Positions 35,861 through 43,420 of a DNA stretch of 64,000 nt are shown in pieces. The notes under the pieces are model-generated. The model made no database searches. It saw nothing but the letters and a program-made list of their open reading frames with translations, and was not told the DNA's origin. The stretch is taken from the NCBI GenBank assembly GCA_024399965.1, contig JAKSNJ010000005.1:1-64000 (forward strand). Direction: 5' to 3'. The stretch's first letter is position 1; each line of letters opens with the position of its first letter. A program made the translations under genes and the position numbers. Source of the DNA: Paludibacteraceae bacterium (GTDB lineage: Bacteria > Bacteroidota > Bacteroidia > Bacteroidales > Paludibacteraceae).

Positions 35861-36862
35861 TCACCCCCTAATCTTGTCAAATCCGCTACCAAACACACCA
35901 CTTACATTGGAACAAGAGACAAACGCCTCAGGGTCAATCTGCTGAATGAGATTAAGAATGGTGCCGGACTCATGCTTACGTGCCAAGACGGTGATTACCG
36001 TAATGGACTGACCGCTGAACCACCCTTTACCATCTAACAACGTGACACCACGATGAACCGTAGCCGAAATAGCAGAGGCGATTTCGTCGTGCTTACGACT
36101 AAAGATAAAGAACTGCACAGACTGACGAATACGGGACATAAACCAATCGACCGTAGCCGTGTAGGCCACCGTCATAGATATACCGCACATAATGCGTCCA
36201 AACTTATAGTCGGCAAGGGATTGTCCTTCAAGATTGGTACCTTCCGGCAGAGGCAAGAACCACGCACTGAGTATAATCAGCACATCGCAGATAATCATCA
36301 CTTTACCCAAGGAAATATCCCTGTAATGGTGTACAATCATAGCGATAATATCTGTTCCGCCGGACGAACCGTTGCAGAACAGCACCAATCCCAAAGACAT
36401 GCCAAACAGCACGCCACCCACGATACAACCCAAGAGAGGGTCGTCAATAATGGGTGTTTCACGAATGGGAATAAGGCGATACCACAGCGCCAAAGTGAAA
36501 GCTCCGAAAATCGTACGGATACAAAACCTCCAACCCACCGTCAAACAGGCAACAAGCAGCAATACACTATTGATAACCAATGTAGTAAGCCAAATAGGTA
36601 TCGCTCCGCCCCATTGTCCGAAGAGTTGCGGGAAGTCACCTTGAGTGGCATAATAAATCATAGAGCATATACCTGTCAAGCCACCGCCGACAGCGTGGTG
36701 CGGAATAAATATCCAGTTGACCATTAGCGCCAACGGACACAAGGCAAAGAAAATGCCTAAATACTCCAACGCCACTTCAAGACGGTACCGCCCGGGTGTA
36801 ATAATACCGTGCGGATCGGTTTGCTCATGAATGATAGTGGTTTGCATATCAATACTTGGCAA
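35861..36862 (-). CDS. YitT-family membrane protein (second copy)
   Basis: The 333-residue protein has about six membrane helices and a C-terminal DUF2179 domain (VHRGVTLLDGKGWFSGQSITVITVLARKHE). It is a paralogue of 30247-31440, but without the charged tail. It follows gcvP with a 14 bp overlap if the first Met is used; Met6 (36847) lies 1 nt after the gcvP stop and is equally plausible. The function is unknown. Confidence 0.87.
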   Translation of the reverse strand: MPSIDMQTTIIHEQTDPHGIITPGRYRLEVALEYLGIFFALCPLALMVNWIFIPHHAVGGGLTGICSMIYYATQGDFPQLFGQWGGAIPIWLTTLVINSVLLLVACLTVGWRFCIRTIFGAFTLALWYRLIPIRETPIIDDPLLGCIVGGVLFGMSLGLVLFCNGSSGGTDIIAMIVHHYRDISLGKVMIICDVLIILSAWFLPLPEGTNLEGQSLADYKFGRIMCGISMTVAYTATVDWFMSRIRQSVQFFIFSRKHDEIASAISATVHRGVTLLDGKGWFSGQSITVITVLARKHESGTILNLIQQIDPEAFVSCSNVSGVFGSGFDKIRG

Positions 36863-39671
36863 TTAAGTTACGGTCACCCCAACCATTATCTACTCTGCCG
36901 ACGGGAATCCAGAACTTATTGGCACGTACCCAATCGGTAGGATAAGCGGCTTTTTGACGGCTGTAAGGGTGTGTCCACTCGTCTGCCACTATCTCGTATT
37001 CAGCATGTGGAGCATTGAGAAGCACATTATCCGTTTTGTCCGCCGTACCGTTTTCTATCTCACGGATCTCCTCACGGATAGTCAGTAGGGCATCAATAAA
37101 TTGGTCTAACTCATGTTTACTCTCCGATTCGGTAGGCTCTACCATCAGCGTGCCATGCACAGGGAAAGAGAGCGTAGGCGCGTGGTAACCGAAGTCCATC
37201 AGTCGTTTGGCAATATCACCTTCAGTGATTCCAATAGCGTGGAACTGACGGCAGTCAAGGATAAGTTCATGCCCTACCCGTCCTGTTTCGCCTATATAAA
37301 CAATGCCATAGGCGTCTTTAAGTTTGGCAGCCATATAGTTGGCACTCAGGATAGCAGCGGCAGTGGCTTCACGTAAGCCCTCGTTGCCGAGCATACGAAT
37401 ATAACCATAACTGATTAGTGCCATATTAGCGTTACCATATAGAGCAGACGACACACGATTGACATCTGCGGTAGGTATATAAGGTTTCAGCCGTTCGTTG
37501 CAGCAGATAGCACCCACACCCGGGCCACCACCACCGTGAGGCGAAGCGAAACTCTTGTGCAAGTTCAAGTGGCATACGTCGGCACCGATAAAGCCCGGAT
37601 TGGTGTAGCCAATCTGTGCATTCATATTGGCACCGTCCATATAAACCAAACCGCCATTGTCGTGAATGATTTGGCACATTTGGCGAATGGCTTGCTCAAA
37701 AATACCGTGCGTAGAAGGATACGTTATCATGCAGCCGGCCAAAATGTCTTTGTTGACTTCGGCTTTGGCTTGCCAATCGGCAAGGTCGGTATTACCCTTT
37801 TCGTCGCACTTGACCACACAAGGAGTAAAGCCGGCTTGTGCGCAGGAGGCGGGATTAGTTCCGTGGGCCGATTCGGGAATCAGAAGAACGGTACGCTGCT
37901 GTTGTTTATTCTTCCACAAGTACTGGCGAATGGTTACCAAACCCGTGTATTCACCGGCGGCACCACTGGTGGGTTGCAGATTACATGCCGCAAAGCCCGT
38001 GATAGTAGCCAGTTGTTGCTCCAGTTCTTCCAACATCTCCGTGTAGCCCTCCACCTGTTTAGCAGGAGCCAAGGGATGAACGGCGGTCCAACCGGGCATT
38101 GTGATAGGCAGCATAGCGGAAGCAGGATTCAGTTTCATAGTGCAACTGCCCAGCGGAATCATCGTATGTGCTAAACTGATATCTTTGCGGTCTAAACGCT
38201 TGATATAACGCATCATATCTGTCTCGGTATGATAGCGTTGGAACACATCTTGCTGCATATAATCCACCTCACGAATACGACTTTCGTCTATGGCCCACAA
38301 ACCCTCAAACGCCGTTTCGTCGTCCTCGTATTGGGGCATTCCGTCGCTCTGTTCAGCAAAGAGTTCGATGAGGTCGTTCATATCGTCTATAGTGACTGTT
38401 TCGTCTATACTCAGGGCGATATAGTCCTCACCATAGTAGAAATTAAAGCCCTTCTCTTCGGCTGCTTTCTTAAACTCCTTCATCGTGCATTGTGCATTGT
38501 CAACCGTCAACCTAATCTTGAGCGTGTCGAAGAACTCGGTGTTTTCCTGCGTATAGCCGTATGCTTGCAACATTTCGCTCAGATAGACCGCCTTGCCGTG
38601 TATGCCTTCGGCTATTTGGCGTATGCCTTCAGCACCGTGATAAACGCCGTAGAAACCTGCCATCATGGCACAAAGTGCCTCGGCTGTGCATATATTCGAA
38701 GTGGCTTTTTCGCGTTTGATATGTTGCTCACGCGTTTGTAGTGCCAAGCGGAAAGCCGGTTGCTCGTGGCTATCTTTACTCAGTCCGATGATACGACCGG
38801 GCATATCACGTTTGTATTCGTCGCGTGTGGCCATATAGCCGGCAGTAGGACCGCCAAAGCCCATCGGCAAGCCAAAGCGCTGAGCCGTACCGCACATAAT
38901 ATCGGCATCTAACGGCTTGAGCAGAGCCAAAGCCATCAAGTCTGCCACTACGGTCACTTTGAGTCCCTGTGCATGACATTGGTCAATGAAATAGCCGTAA
39001 TCCTCAATGGAACCGTCGGCATTGGGGCACTGAATGAGTGCGCCAAAGTATTCGGCAGAAGGAGTAAAGGTGGCGTAATTACCTTTAACGAGTTGAATAC
39101 CCTGCCCTGCAGCACGCGTTTGGAGAACAGCCCACGTATTGGGCCAAATCTTTTCGTCCACAAATACCTTGCAGACATTATTCTTGACCTGCTCGCGGCT
39201 ACGCAGGTTGCGCATCATCGTTACAGACTCGGCAGCAGCGGTGGCCTCGTCCAGCAGGGAGCAGTTAGCCAAGGGCAGACCGGTCAGGTCACTTATCATC
39301 GTTTGGAACACAAACAGGGCTTCCAAGCGTCCCTGACTGACCTCCGCCTGATAAGGAGTGTAAGAGGTGTACCACACAGGATTTTCCAGTACGTTACGTT
39401 GGATAACGGCAGGTGTGATAGTGCCGTACCAACCCCGACCGATTAAACTTTTGTAAGGCATATTCTTGGCAGCCATGGCAGCTATGCTGTCCAAATGTTC
39501 CTGTTCGGTAAGCGGTTCGTCCAAGTCCAGCGGTTGTGGCAGAAGAATATCCTTGGGCATTGTTTGCTCAATCAGTTGTTCAACGGACCGAACACCAATC
39601 GTTTGGCACATATCTTTTTGGTCTTGTTCACTCAGACCGATGTGCCGATTTTTGAGGTAATTAACTTGCAT
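36849..39671 (-). CDS. gcvP: Glycine dehydrogenase (decarboxylating), P-protein
   Basis: The 940-residue protein is the single-chain P-protein of the glycine cleavage system, with an N-terminal half (FLGAGWYGT-like GRGWYGTITPAVIQRNVLENP) and a C-terminal half. The PLP lysine is in LNLHKSFASPHGGGGPG. It decarboxylates glycine; H and T proteins are not in this window. A short segment TVDNAQCTM (about residue 390) is encoded by a 23 bp repeat also found in the SpoU gene and is probably an in-frame insertion in a surface region. Confidence 0.95.
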   Translation of the reverse strand: MQVNYLKNRHIGLSEQDQKDMCQTIGVRSVEQLIEQTMPKDILLPQPLDLDEPLTEQEHLDSIAAMAAKNMPYKSLIGRGWYGTITPAVIQRNVLENPVWYTSYTPYQAEVSQGRLEALFVFQTMISDLTGLPLANCSLLDEATAAAESVTMMRNLRSREQVKNNVCKVFVDEKIWPNTWAVLQTRAAGQGIQLVKGNYATFTPSAEYFGALIQCPNADGSIEDYGYFIDQCHAQGLKVTVVADLMALALLKPLDADIMCGTAQRFGLPMGFGGPTAGYMATRDEYKRDMPGRIIGLSKDSHEQPAFRLALQTREQHIKREKATSNICTAEALCAMMAGFYGVYHGAEGIRQIAEGIHGKAVYLSEMLQAYGYTQENTEFFDTLKIRLTVDNAQCTMKEFKKAAEEKGFNFYYGEDYIALSIDETVTIDDMNDLIELFAEQSDGMPQYEDDETAFEGLWAIDESRIREVDYMQQDVFQRYHTETDMMRYIKRLDRKDISLAHTMIPLGSCTMKLNPASAMLPITMPGWTAVHPLAPAKQVEGYTEMLEELEQQLATITGFAACNLQPTSGAAGEYTGLVTIRQYLWKNKQQQRTVLLIPESAHGTNPASCAQAGFTPCVVKCDEKGNTDLADWQAKAEVNKDILAGCMITYPSTHGIFEQAIRQMCQIIHDNGGLVYMDGANMNAQIGYTNPGFIGADVCHLNLHKSFASPHGGGGPGVGAICCNERLKPYIPTADVNRVSSALYGNANMALISYGYIRMLGNEGLREATAAAILSANYMAAKLKDAYGIVYIGETGRVGHELILDCRQFHAIGITEGDIAKRLMDFGYHAPTLSFPVHGTLMVEPTESESKHELDQFIDALLTIREEIREIENGTADKTDNVLLNAPHAEYEIVADEWTHPYSRQKAAYPTDWVRANKFWIPVGRVDNGWGDRNLIAKY
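38484..38506. repeat. 23 bp repeat inside gcvP
   Basis: Identical in reverse complement to 11557-11579 in the SpoU methyltransferase gene. Here it encodes VDNAQCT-type residues; there it encodes QPCIVHC in another frame and orientation. Confidence 0.85.
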
Positions 39672-39718
39672 ATATTGATTTAACTTTATTATCGCGATTC
39701 ATTTTTGCGTTTGCACCG

Positions 39719-39750
39719 CAAAATTACACTTTTTTTTTGATATATGCAAA
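39719..39750 (-). promoter_or_regulatory. Promoter of gcvP
   Basis: On the minus strand TTTG (39750-39747), 20 nt, then TAATTTTG (39726-39719). The spacer includes the TTTGCATATATCAAA box. Confidence 0.8.
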
Positions 39751-39765
39751 TATATTTGCCAAAAC

Positions 39766-39797
39766 CTTGCGTATGTCAAATTTTTTTTGTACTTTTG
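39766..39797 (+). promoter_or_regulatory. Promoter of the structured RNA at 39.8 kb
   Basis: cTTG (39766-39769), 20 nt, then TACTTTTG (39790-39797). The -7 region lies in a 55 bp block duplicated in front of yigZ. Confidence 0.72.
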
Positions 39798-39835
39798 CGT
39801 CGCAAAACGGTGCTTAGAGCACTCCACAAAACTGC
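39781..39835 (+). repeat. 55 bp promoter-plus-hairpin block, copy 1
   Basis: Matches 42901-42955 at 54 of 55 positions (A at 39804 versus G at 42924). It contains the -7 element TACTTTTG and the hairpin GTGCT-tag-AGCAC. Confidence 0.92.
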
Positions 39836-40132
39836 CGTCCACCGCGGACGTTAAAAGCGGAGACATATTGATTTAATAAGGCGTTTAACACGCTTTGTTC
39901 TTGGCACATGTGAACCTGAGAAATTCATAAAAGTTATAAACCAAGACGAAGTAACTAAGACGCCTACTAAGTGTGTATTCGTGTACAATGTGCTTTATTG
40001 ATTATGGCATAGTGTACGTATATGTATACCACGGCGTAGGTTTAGAGTTGCTCGTTTCTGATTATAACTGGCAATCTCAGGGCCAACATGTGCAGGACGA
40101 GTAAACTACTCGAACCTGCGCTTTTTGTTTTG
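39803..40132 (+). ncRNA. Large structured RNA of unknown family, about 320 nt
   Basis: This 500 bp gap has a promoter, a strongly folded transcript and a terminator but no credible reading frame. The 5' part has three small hairpins (39810-39822; GTCC/GGAC near 39837-39849; GCGT/ACGC near 39882-39893). A long rod then spans 39904-40093: GCACATGT pairs with ACATGTGC, CCTGAGA (39915-39921) with TCTCAGG (40076-40082), then AGTTATAA with TTATAACT, ACGCC with GGCGT, and a terminal hairpin GTACAATGTGC with GCATAGTGTAC. It shows none of the SRP, RNase P or tmRNA signatures. It could be a free small RNA or the leader of the MBOAT gene 40 nt downstream. Confidence 0.65.
40091..40132 (+). terminator. 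Intrinsic terminator of the structured RNA
   Basis: GCAGG (40092-40096) pairs with CCTGC (40115-40119), CGAGTA with TACTCG (40098-40103 with 40107-40112) around an AAC loop, followed by TTTTTGTTTT. Confidence 0.85.
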
Positions 40133-40172
40133 TAATAAGTGGAAAGCATAGGTTCATAAAATATAATGTACT

Positions 40173-41588
40173 ATGCTATTCAACTCACTGGAGTTCGCAA
40201 TCTTTTTACCATTGGTGTTCCTGCTGTATTGGTTCGTCTTTGACTACGCCATGAAGCGGTGCCCCAAGCAATTACTATGGCAAAACCTATTCGTGGTTGT
40301 TGCCAGTTATGTCTTTTATGGATGGTGGGACTGGCGTTTCCTTATTCTTATTGCTTTCACCTCGTTCTGTTCGTGGGGTAGCGGTTTACTGATTGACAAG
40401 TCCCTTAAGCCCAAACTATGGCTAACCCTCAACATCGTCATTAACCTACTGATATTAGGTATTTTCAAATACTTTAATTTCTTTGTAGATAGTTTCTGTG
40501 ACTTGTTTGGTTTGACCAATACAATAGTGATTAAGATCATTTTACCTGTCGGCATTTCATTTTATACCTTCCAAGCATTATCCTATAGTATTGATGTCTA
40601 TCGCAAGAAGATTGTCCCCACCAAAGATGTGGTGGCATTCTTTGCATACGTCAGTTTCTTTCCTCAATTGGTTGCAGGACCTATCGAACGAGCAACCAAT
40701 CTATTGCCACAATTTGAGAAGAAACGTGTATTTGATTATGCAGAAGCCGTCGATGGTATGCGACGTATTTTGTGGGGACTATTCAAGAAAATAGTGGTGG
40801 CAGATAATTGTGCCACGTATGTAGATCAAGTATGGAATAATTATCAAAACGAATGTGGCAGTACACTTGCTTTGGCTGCCATCTTATTTGCCTTTCAGAT
40901 TTATGGTGACTTTTCCGGTTATTCGGATATAGCCATCGGTTCTGCCAAGTTGTTTGGTATTCGTCTGCGAGATAACTTCCTAACACCATATTTCTCTCGC
41001 AATATGGCTGAGTTTTGGAAACGGTGGCATATCTCACTTAATACATGGTTTGTAGATTATGTGTATATTCCTCTTGGCGGTAGTAGAGAAGGACGCTGGA
41101 AGACGATTCGTAATACATTTGTTATCTTTTTGTTGAGTGGTCTTTGGCACGGAGCGAATTGGACTTATGTTACTTGGGGCTTGTATCATGCTTTGTTATT
41201 TGTTCCACTTATTTTGTTGGGTCGTACAAAGGCATATCAGGGTACTGCTACTTGGAAACAAATTCCTCAAATTCTGCTCACTTTTATCCTAGTTGTTATT
41301 GGTTGGATTATCTTCCGTGCCCCAAGTATCGTAGATGCATGGGGGTATATTTGTGGGATGATGAAACATTGGGGGATACCTAATATAATTAGTCCAACTT
41401 ATATGTTACCCATGCCGTTTCTTATGCTTGTTTTTATTATACTTGAATGGAAACACCGTAATCAGCAGCACGGTTTAGATATTCCACAATTAGTATTATG
41501 GAAACGTTGGTTAGTTTATATAGGTATTTTTGTGTTAATATATACTTTTGGTGCCACAGCTGAAACTTTTATCTATTTCCAATTCTAA
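40173..41588 (+). CDS. MBOAT-family O-acyltransferase (AlgI/DltB-like)
   Basis: The 471-residue protein has about ten membrane helices and the MBOAT core: YWFVFDYAMKR start, QLVAGPIERATNLLPQF, GYSDIAIGSAKLFGI, NMAEFWKRWHISLNTWF and LSGLWHGANWTYVTWGLYHALL, whose His is the catalytic residue. It probably moves acyl groups across the inner membrane for acetylating an exported glycan, with the SGNH protein that follows 5 bp later. The second half uses more AT-rich codons. Confidence 0.92.
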   Translation: MLFNSLEFAIFLPLVFLLYWFVFDYAMKRCPKQLLWQNLFVVVASYVFYGWWDWRFLILIAFTSFCSWGSGLLIDKSLKPKLWLTLNIVINLLILGIFKYFNFFVDSFCDLFGLTNTIVIKIILPVGISFYTFQALSYSIDVYRKKIVPTKDVVAFFAYVSFFPQLVAGPIERATNLLPQFEKKRVFDYAEAVDGMRRILWGLFKKIVVADNCATYVDQVWNNYQNECGSTLALAAILFAFQIYGDFSGYSDIAIGSAKLFGIRLRDNFLTPYFSRNMAEFWKRWHISLNTWFVDYVYIPLGGSREGRWKTIRNTFVIFLLSGLWHGANWTYVTWGLYHALLFVPLILLGRTKAYQGTATWKQIPQILLTFILVVIGWIIFRAPSIVDAWGYICGMMKHWGIPNIISPTYMLPMPFLMLVFIILEWKHRNQQHGLDIPQLVLWKRWLVYIGIFVLIYTFGATAETFIYFQF

Positions 41589-41593
41589 AAAAA

Positions 41594-42598
41594 ATGATGC
41601 GAAAATTTGTTGTACATATAGTTATCTTTTTATTGATAATATTAGCATTAGCTACACTTGTTGACATTCTTGTTTCTCAAGGTTTACGGCACACCCCAAA
41701 GAACCATTTAGAAACAATGAATATGGTTATGAACGACTCGCCTAAATATGATGTGCTTATACTTGGCAATTCTCGCAGTGCAAATGGCTATGACCCATAT
41801 ATCTTAGATTCTATTTTGGGTTGCAATAGTTATAATTTGAGCACTTCTGGAAAATCATTTAGAATTAGCAATCTACGTTATCAAGCATATCGACGCAATA
41901 ATCCTGCACCTAAAATGCTTATTGTTAACATTGATCACATTGAACTAAGTGAGGGCACATTAGGTTTTGAGAATTATATGTTTTATCCTTACATTACAGA
42001 TTCTTTAGTAAAACCTATATTAACAATGAATAATTTTGATTGGTTAGATCAGCATATTCCAATGTATCGTTATCGTGGTGATTACAAATATATTTGTCTT
42101 GGATTGTGTGAATTATTGAACATCTATCATCTTAAGGGGAAGGGATATAAAGGTTATACTCCCAACCCAAATAATTCATGGAATGGAAACAATATGCATG
42201 CAGAAATTAGAAATAAACCACATCAACTTAATGTAGGATTGGATTCCGCAGTTTTAGAAATAGCGGATTCTTTTATGGAACAAGTAAAAAAAGAAGGTGT
42301 ACAAGTAGTTATGGTTTATTCTCCTCTATATTATCTAGTGCAAGAAAATTTATCGTCTAAATATGATACACTTAAATGCACCTATGAAGCACTCAGTTTG
42401 AAGTACGACGTGCCTATTTTAGATTATCAGTCACTACCTATCAACCATGATAGTACATATTTTGCAGATGGGAATCATTTAAATCAGGCAGGAGCAGAAT
42501 TATTTACTACGCTATTAGCGAAGGACATTGATTCATTACATCTTTTTAATCATAAAATTCTTCTAAACCATTCTTGTAAAGAGCAAATTCATGAGTGA
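41594..42598 (+). CDS. Membrane-anchored SGNH-like (DltD/AlgX-type) acylation partner
   Basis: The 334-residue protein has one N-terminal membrane helix (about 7-28), then a periplasmic domain with VLILGNSRSANGYDP (candidate nucleophile Ser) and a C-terminal DGNHLNQAGAELF block supplying Asp and His. This is the pattern of SGNH proteins paired with MBOAT transporters. It likely completes O-acylation of a surface polymer. The gene is distinctly more AT-rich than the flanking genes, suggesting separate origin. Confidence 0.82.
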   Translation: MMRKFVVHIVIFLLIILALATLVDILVSQGLRHTPKNHLETMNMVMNDSPKYDVLILGNSRSANGYDPYILDSILGCNSYNLSTSGKSFRISNLRYQAYRRNNPAPKMLIVNIDHIELSEGTLGFENYMFYPYITDSLVKPILTMNNFDWLDQHIPMYRYRGDYKYICLGLCELLNIYHLKGKGYKGYTPNPNNSWNGNNMHAEIRNKPHQLNVGLDSAVLEIADSFMEQVKKEGVQVVMVYSPLYYLVQENLSSKYDTLKCTYEALSLKYDVPILDYQSLPINHDSTYFADGNHLNQAGAELFTTLLAKDIDSLHLFNHKILLNHSCKEQIHE

Positions 42599-42668
42599 CC
42601 TTCAAGCCGGCAAAAACTAGCAACTCAAATTACATACAAAATCTTACACATCGTCAGTCGCTCATTCC

Positions 42669-42890
42669 CCCTGTTTGCACCTGTTTGCAACATAACATCA
42701 ACATAACATAGTCGATGGGTATCAATACCGTTAAGGGAACCGATTTGCATCCAAAATTCACCCTCCGTGTATCGTTCGTCCATCGTTCGTATATCGTTGG
42801 TCTCGAGATAGACGAACGATAAGGGGTACATCATTTCATCATTCAGCCACAAAGTGGCGGTTAAACACATCATTTTACAAAAAGATTTGC
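42669..42890 (-). repeat. Dispersed intergenic repeat, copy 2 (behind the yigZ promoter)
   Basis: Conserved blocks 42831-42890 and 42669-42748 match 10424-10483 and 10506-10584 in inverted orientation. The 82 bp between them (42749-42830) differ from copy 1 and contain three cgaacgat-type units. As in copy 1, the element ends on the -33 TTTG (42886-42889) of an outward promoter. No protein is conserved between the copies. Confidence 0.85.
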
Positions 42891-42917
42891 GCATCTCGAT
42901 TTTTTTTTGTACTTTTG
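42886..42917 (+). promoter_or_regulatory. Promoter of yigZ
   Basis: TTTG (42886-42889), 20 nt, then TACTTTTG (42910-42917). The -33 element belongs to the dispersed repeat and the -7 element to the duplicated 55 bp block, so this promoter is assembled at the junction of two repeats. Confidence 0.8.
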
Positions 42918-42955
42918 CGTCGCGAAACGGTGCTTAGAGCACTCCACAAAACTGC
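42901..42955 (+). repeat. 55 bp promoter-plus-hairpin block, copy 2
   Basis: Second copy of 39781-39835 with one mismatch. It supplies the -7 element and a GTGCT/AGCAC leader hairpin, and ends 9 bp before the yigZ start. Confidence 0.92.
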
Positions 42956-42963
42956 AAGCCGTT

Positions 42964-43332
42964 ATGGTTTACGAAGGAATATACAAGGACAGAGGAAGTA
43001 AATTCTTGGCTTTTGCAGAGCCAATCAGCAACGAAGAAGAAGCCAAAGAACGAATAGCATGGTACAAAAAGAAATACCATGACGCACGGCATGTATGTTA
43101 CGCATACCGCCTCGGTGAAAACCTCTTCCGCACTAAAGATGACGGAGAGCCGCACGGCACCGCCGGCATACCTATATTACGTGCCATAGATGCTGCCAAA
43201 TTGGACAATATATTAGTGGTGGTGGTGCGCTACTTCGGCGGTACTCTACTCGGCACCGGCGGACTGATGGTTGCCTACAGAGAGGCCACAAGAGCTGCGG
43301 TGAGGGGTTGGACCGCTACGCTGATGGAATAA
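42964..43332 (+). CDS. yigZ: YigZ/IMPACT-family protein, short form
   Basis: The 122-residue product has the YigZ N-terminal domain: GIYKDRGSKFLAFAEPISNEEEA, HVCYAYRLG, DDGEPHGTAGIPIL and VVVRYFGGTLLGTGGLMVAYREA. The usual C-terminal DUF1949 domain (about 80 residues) is missing; the frame ends at TLME. The frame is open to 42907, but that lies in the promoter, so the ATG at 42964 is used. That start also removes about ten residues normally found before GIYKDRGSKF. The function of the family is not settled. Confidence 0.85.
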   Translation: MVYEGIYKDRGSKFLAFAEPISNEEEAKERIAWYKKKYHDARHVCYAYRLGENLFRTKDDGEPHGTAGIPILRAIDAAKLDNILVVVVRYFGGTLLGTGGLMVAYREATRAAVRGWTATLME

Positions 43333-43345
43333 GGACCGCCTATGG

Positions 43346-43385
43346 CTGATGGAATAAAGACAGTCCATACTCCATATTCCATCAG
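43346..43385. repeat. Hairpin after yigZ
   Basis: CTGATGGAATA pairs with TATTCCATCAG across an 18 nt loop. A third copy of the arm lies in the end of yigZ at 43321-43331. No T-run follows, so it is not a classical terminator. Confidence 0.55.
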
Positions 43386-43420
43386 TGAGCGAAGCGAACG
43401 GTCTATACTCTAAAATATAA

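Noticed and set aside
39803..40132. RNase P RNA, tmRNA or SRP RNA
   Set aside because: None of the invariant core sequences of these RNAs could be found in the region.
42625..42894. Possible 89-residue protein on the minus strand
   Set aside because: It crosses the other copy of the same repeat and changes frame relative to copy 1. There is no plausible domain, and the frame starts inside the yigZ promoter.
43346..43385. Intrinsic terminator after yigZ
   Set aside because: The hairpin is good but no T-run follows in either direction.
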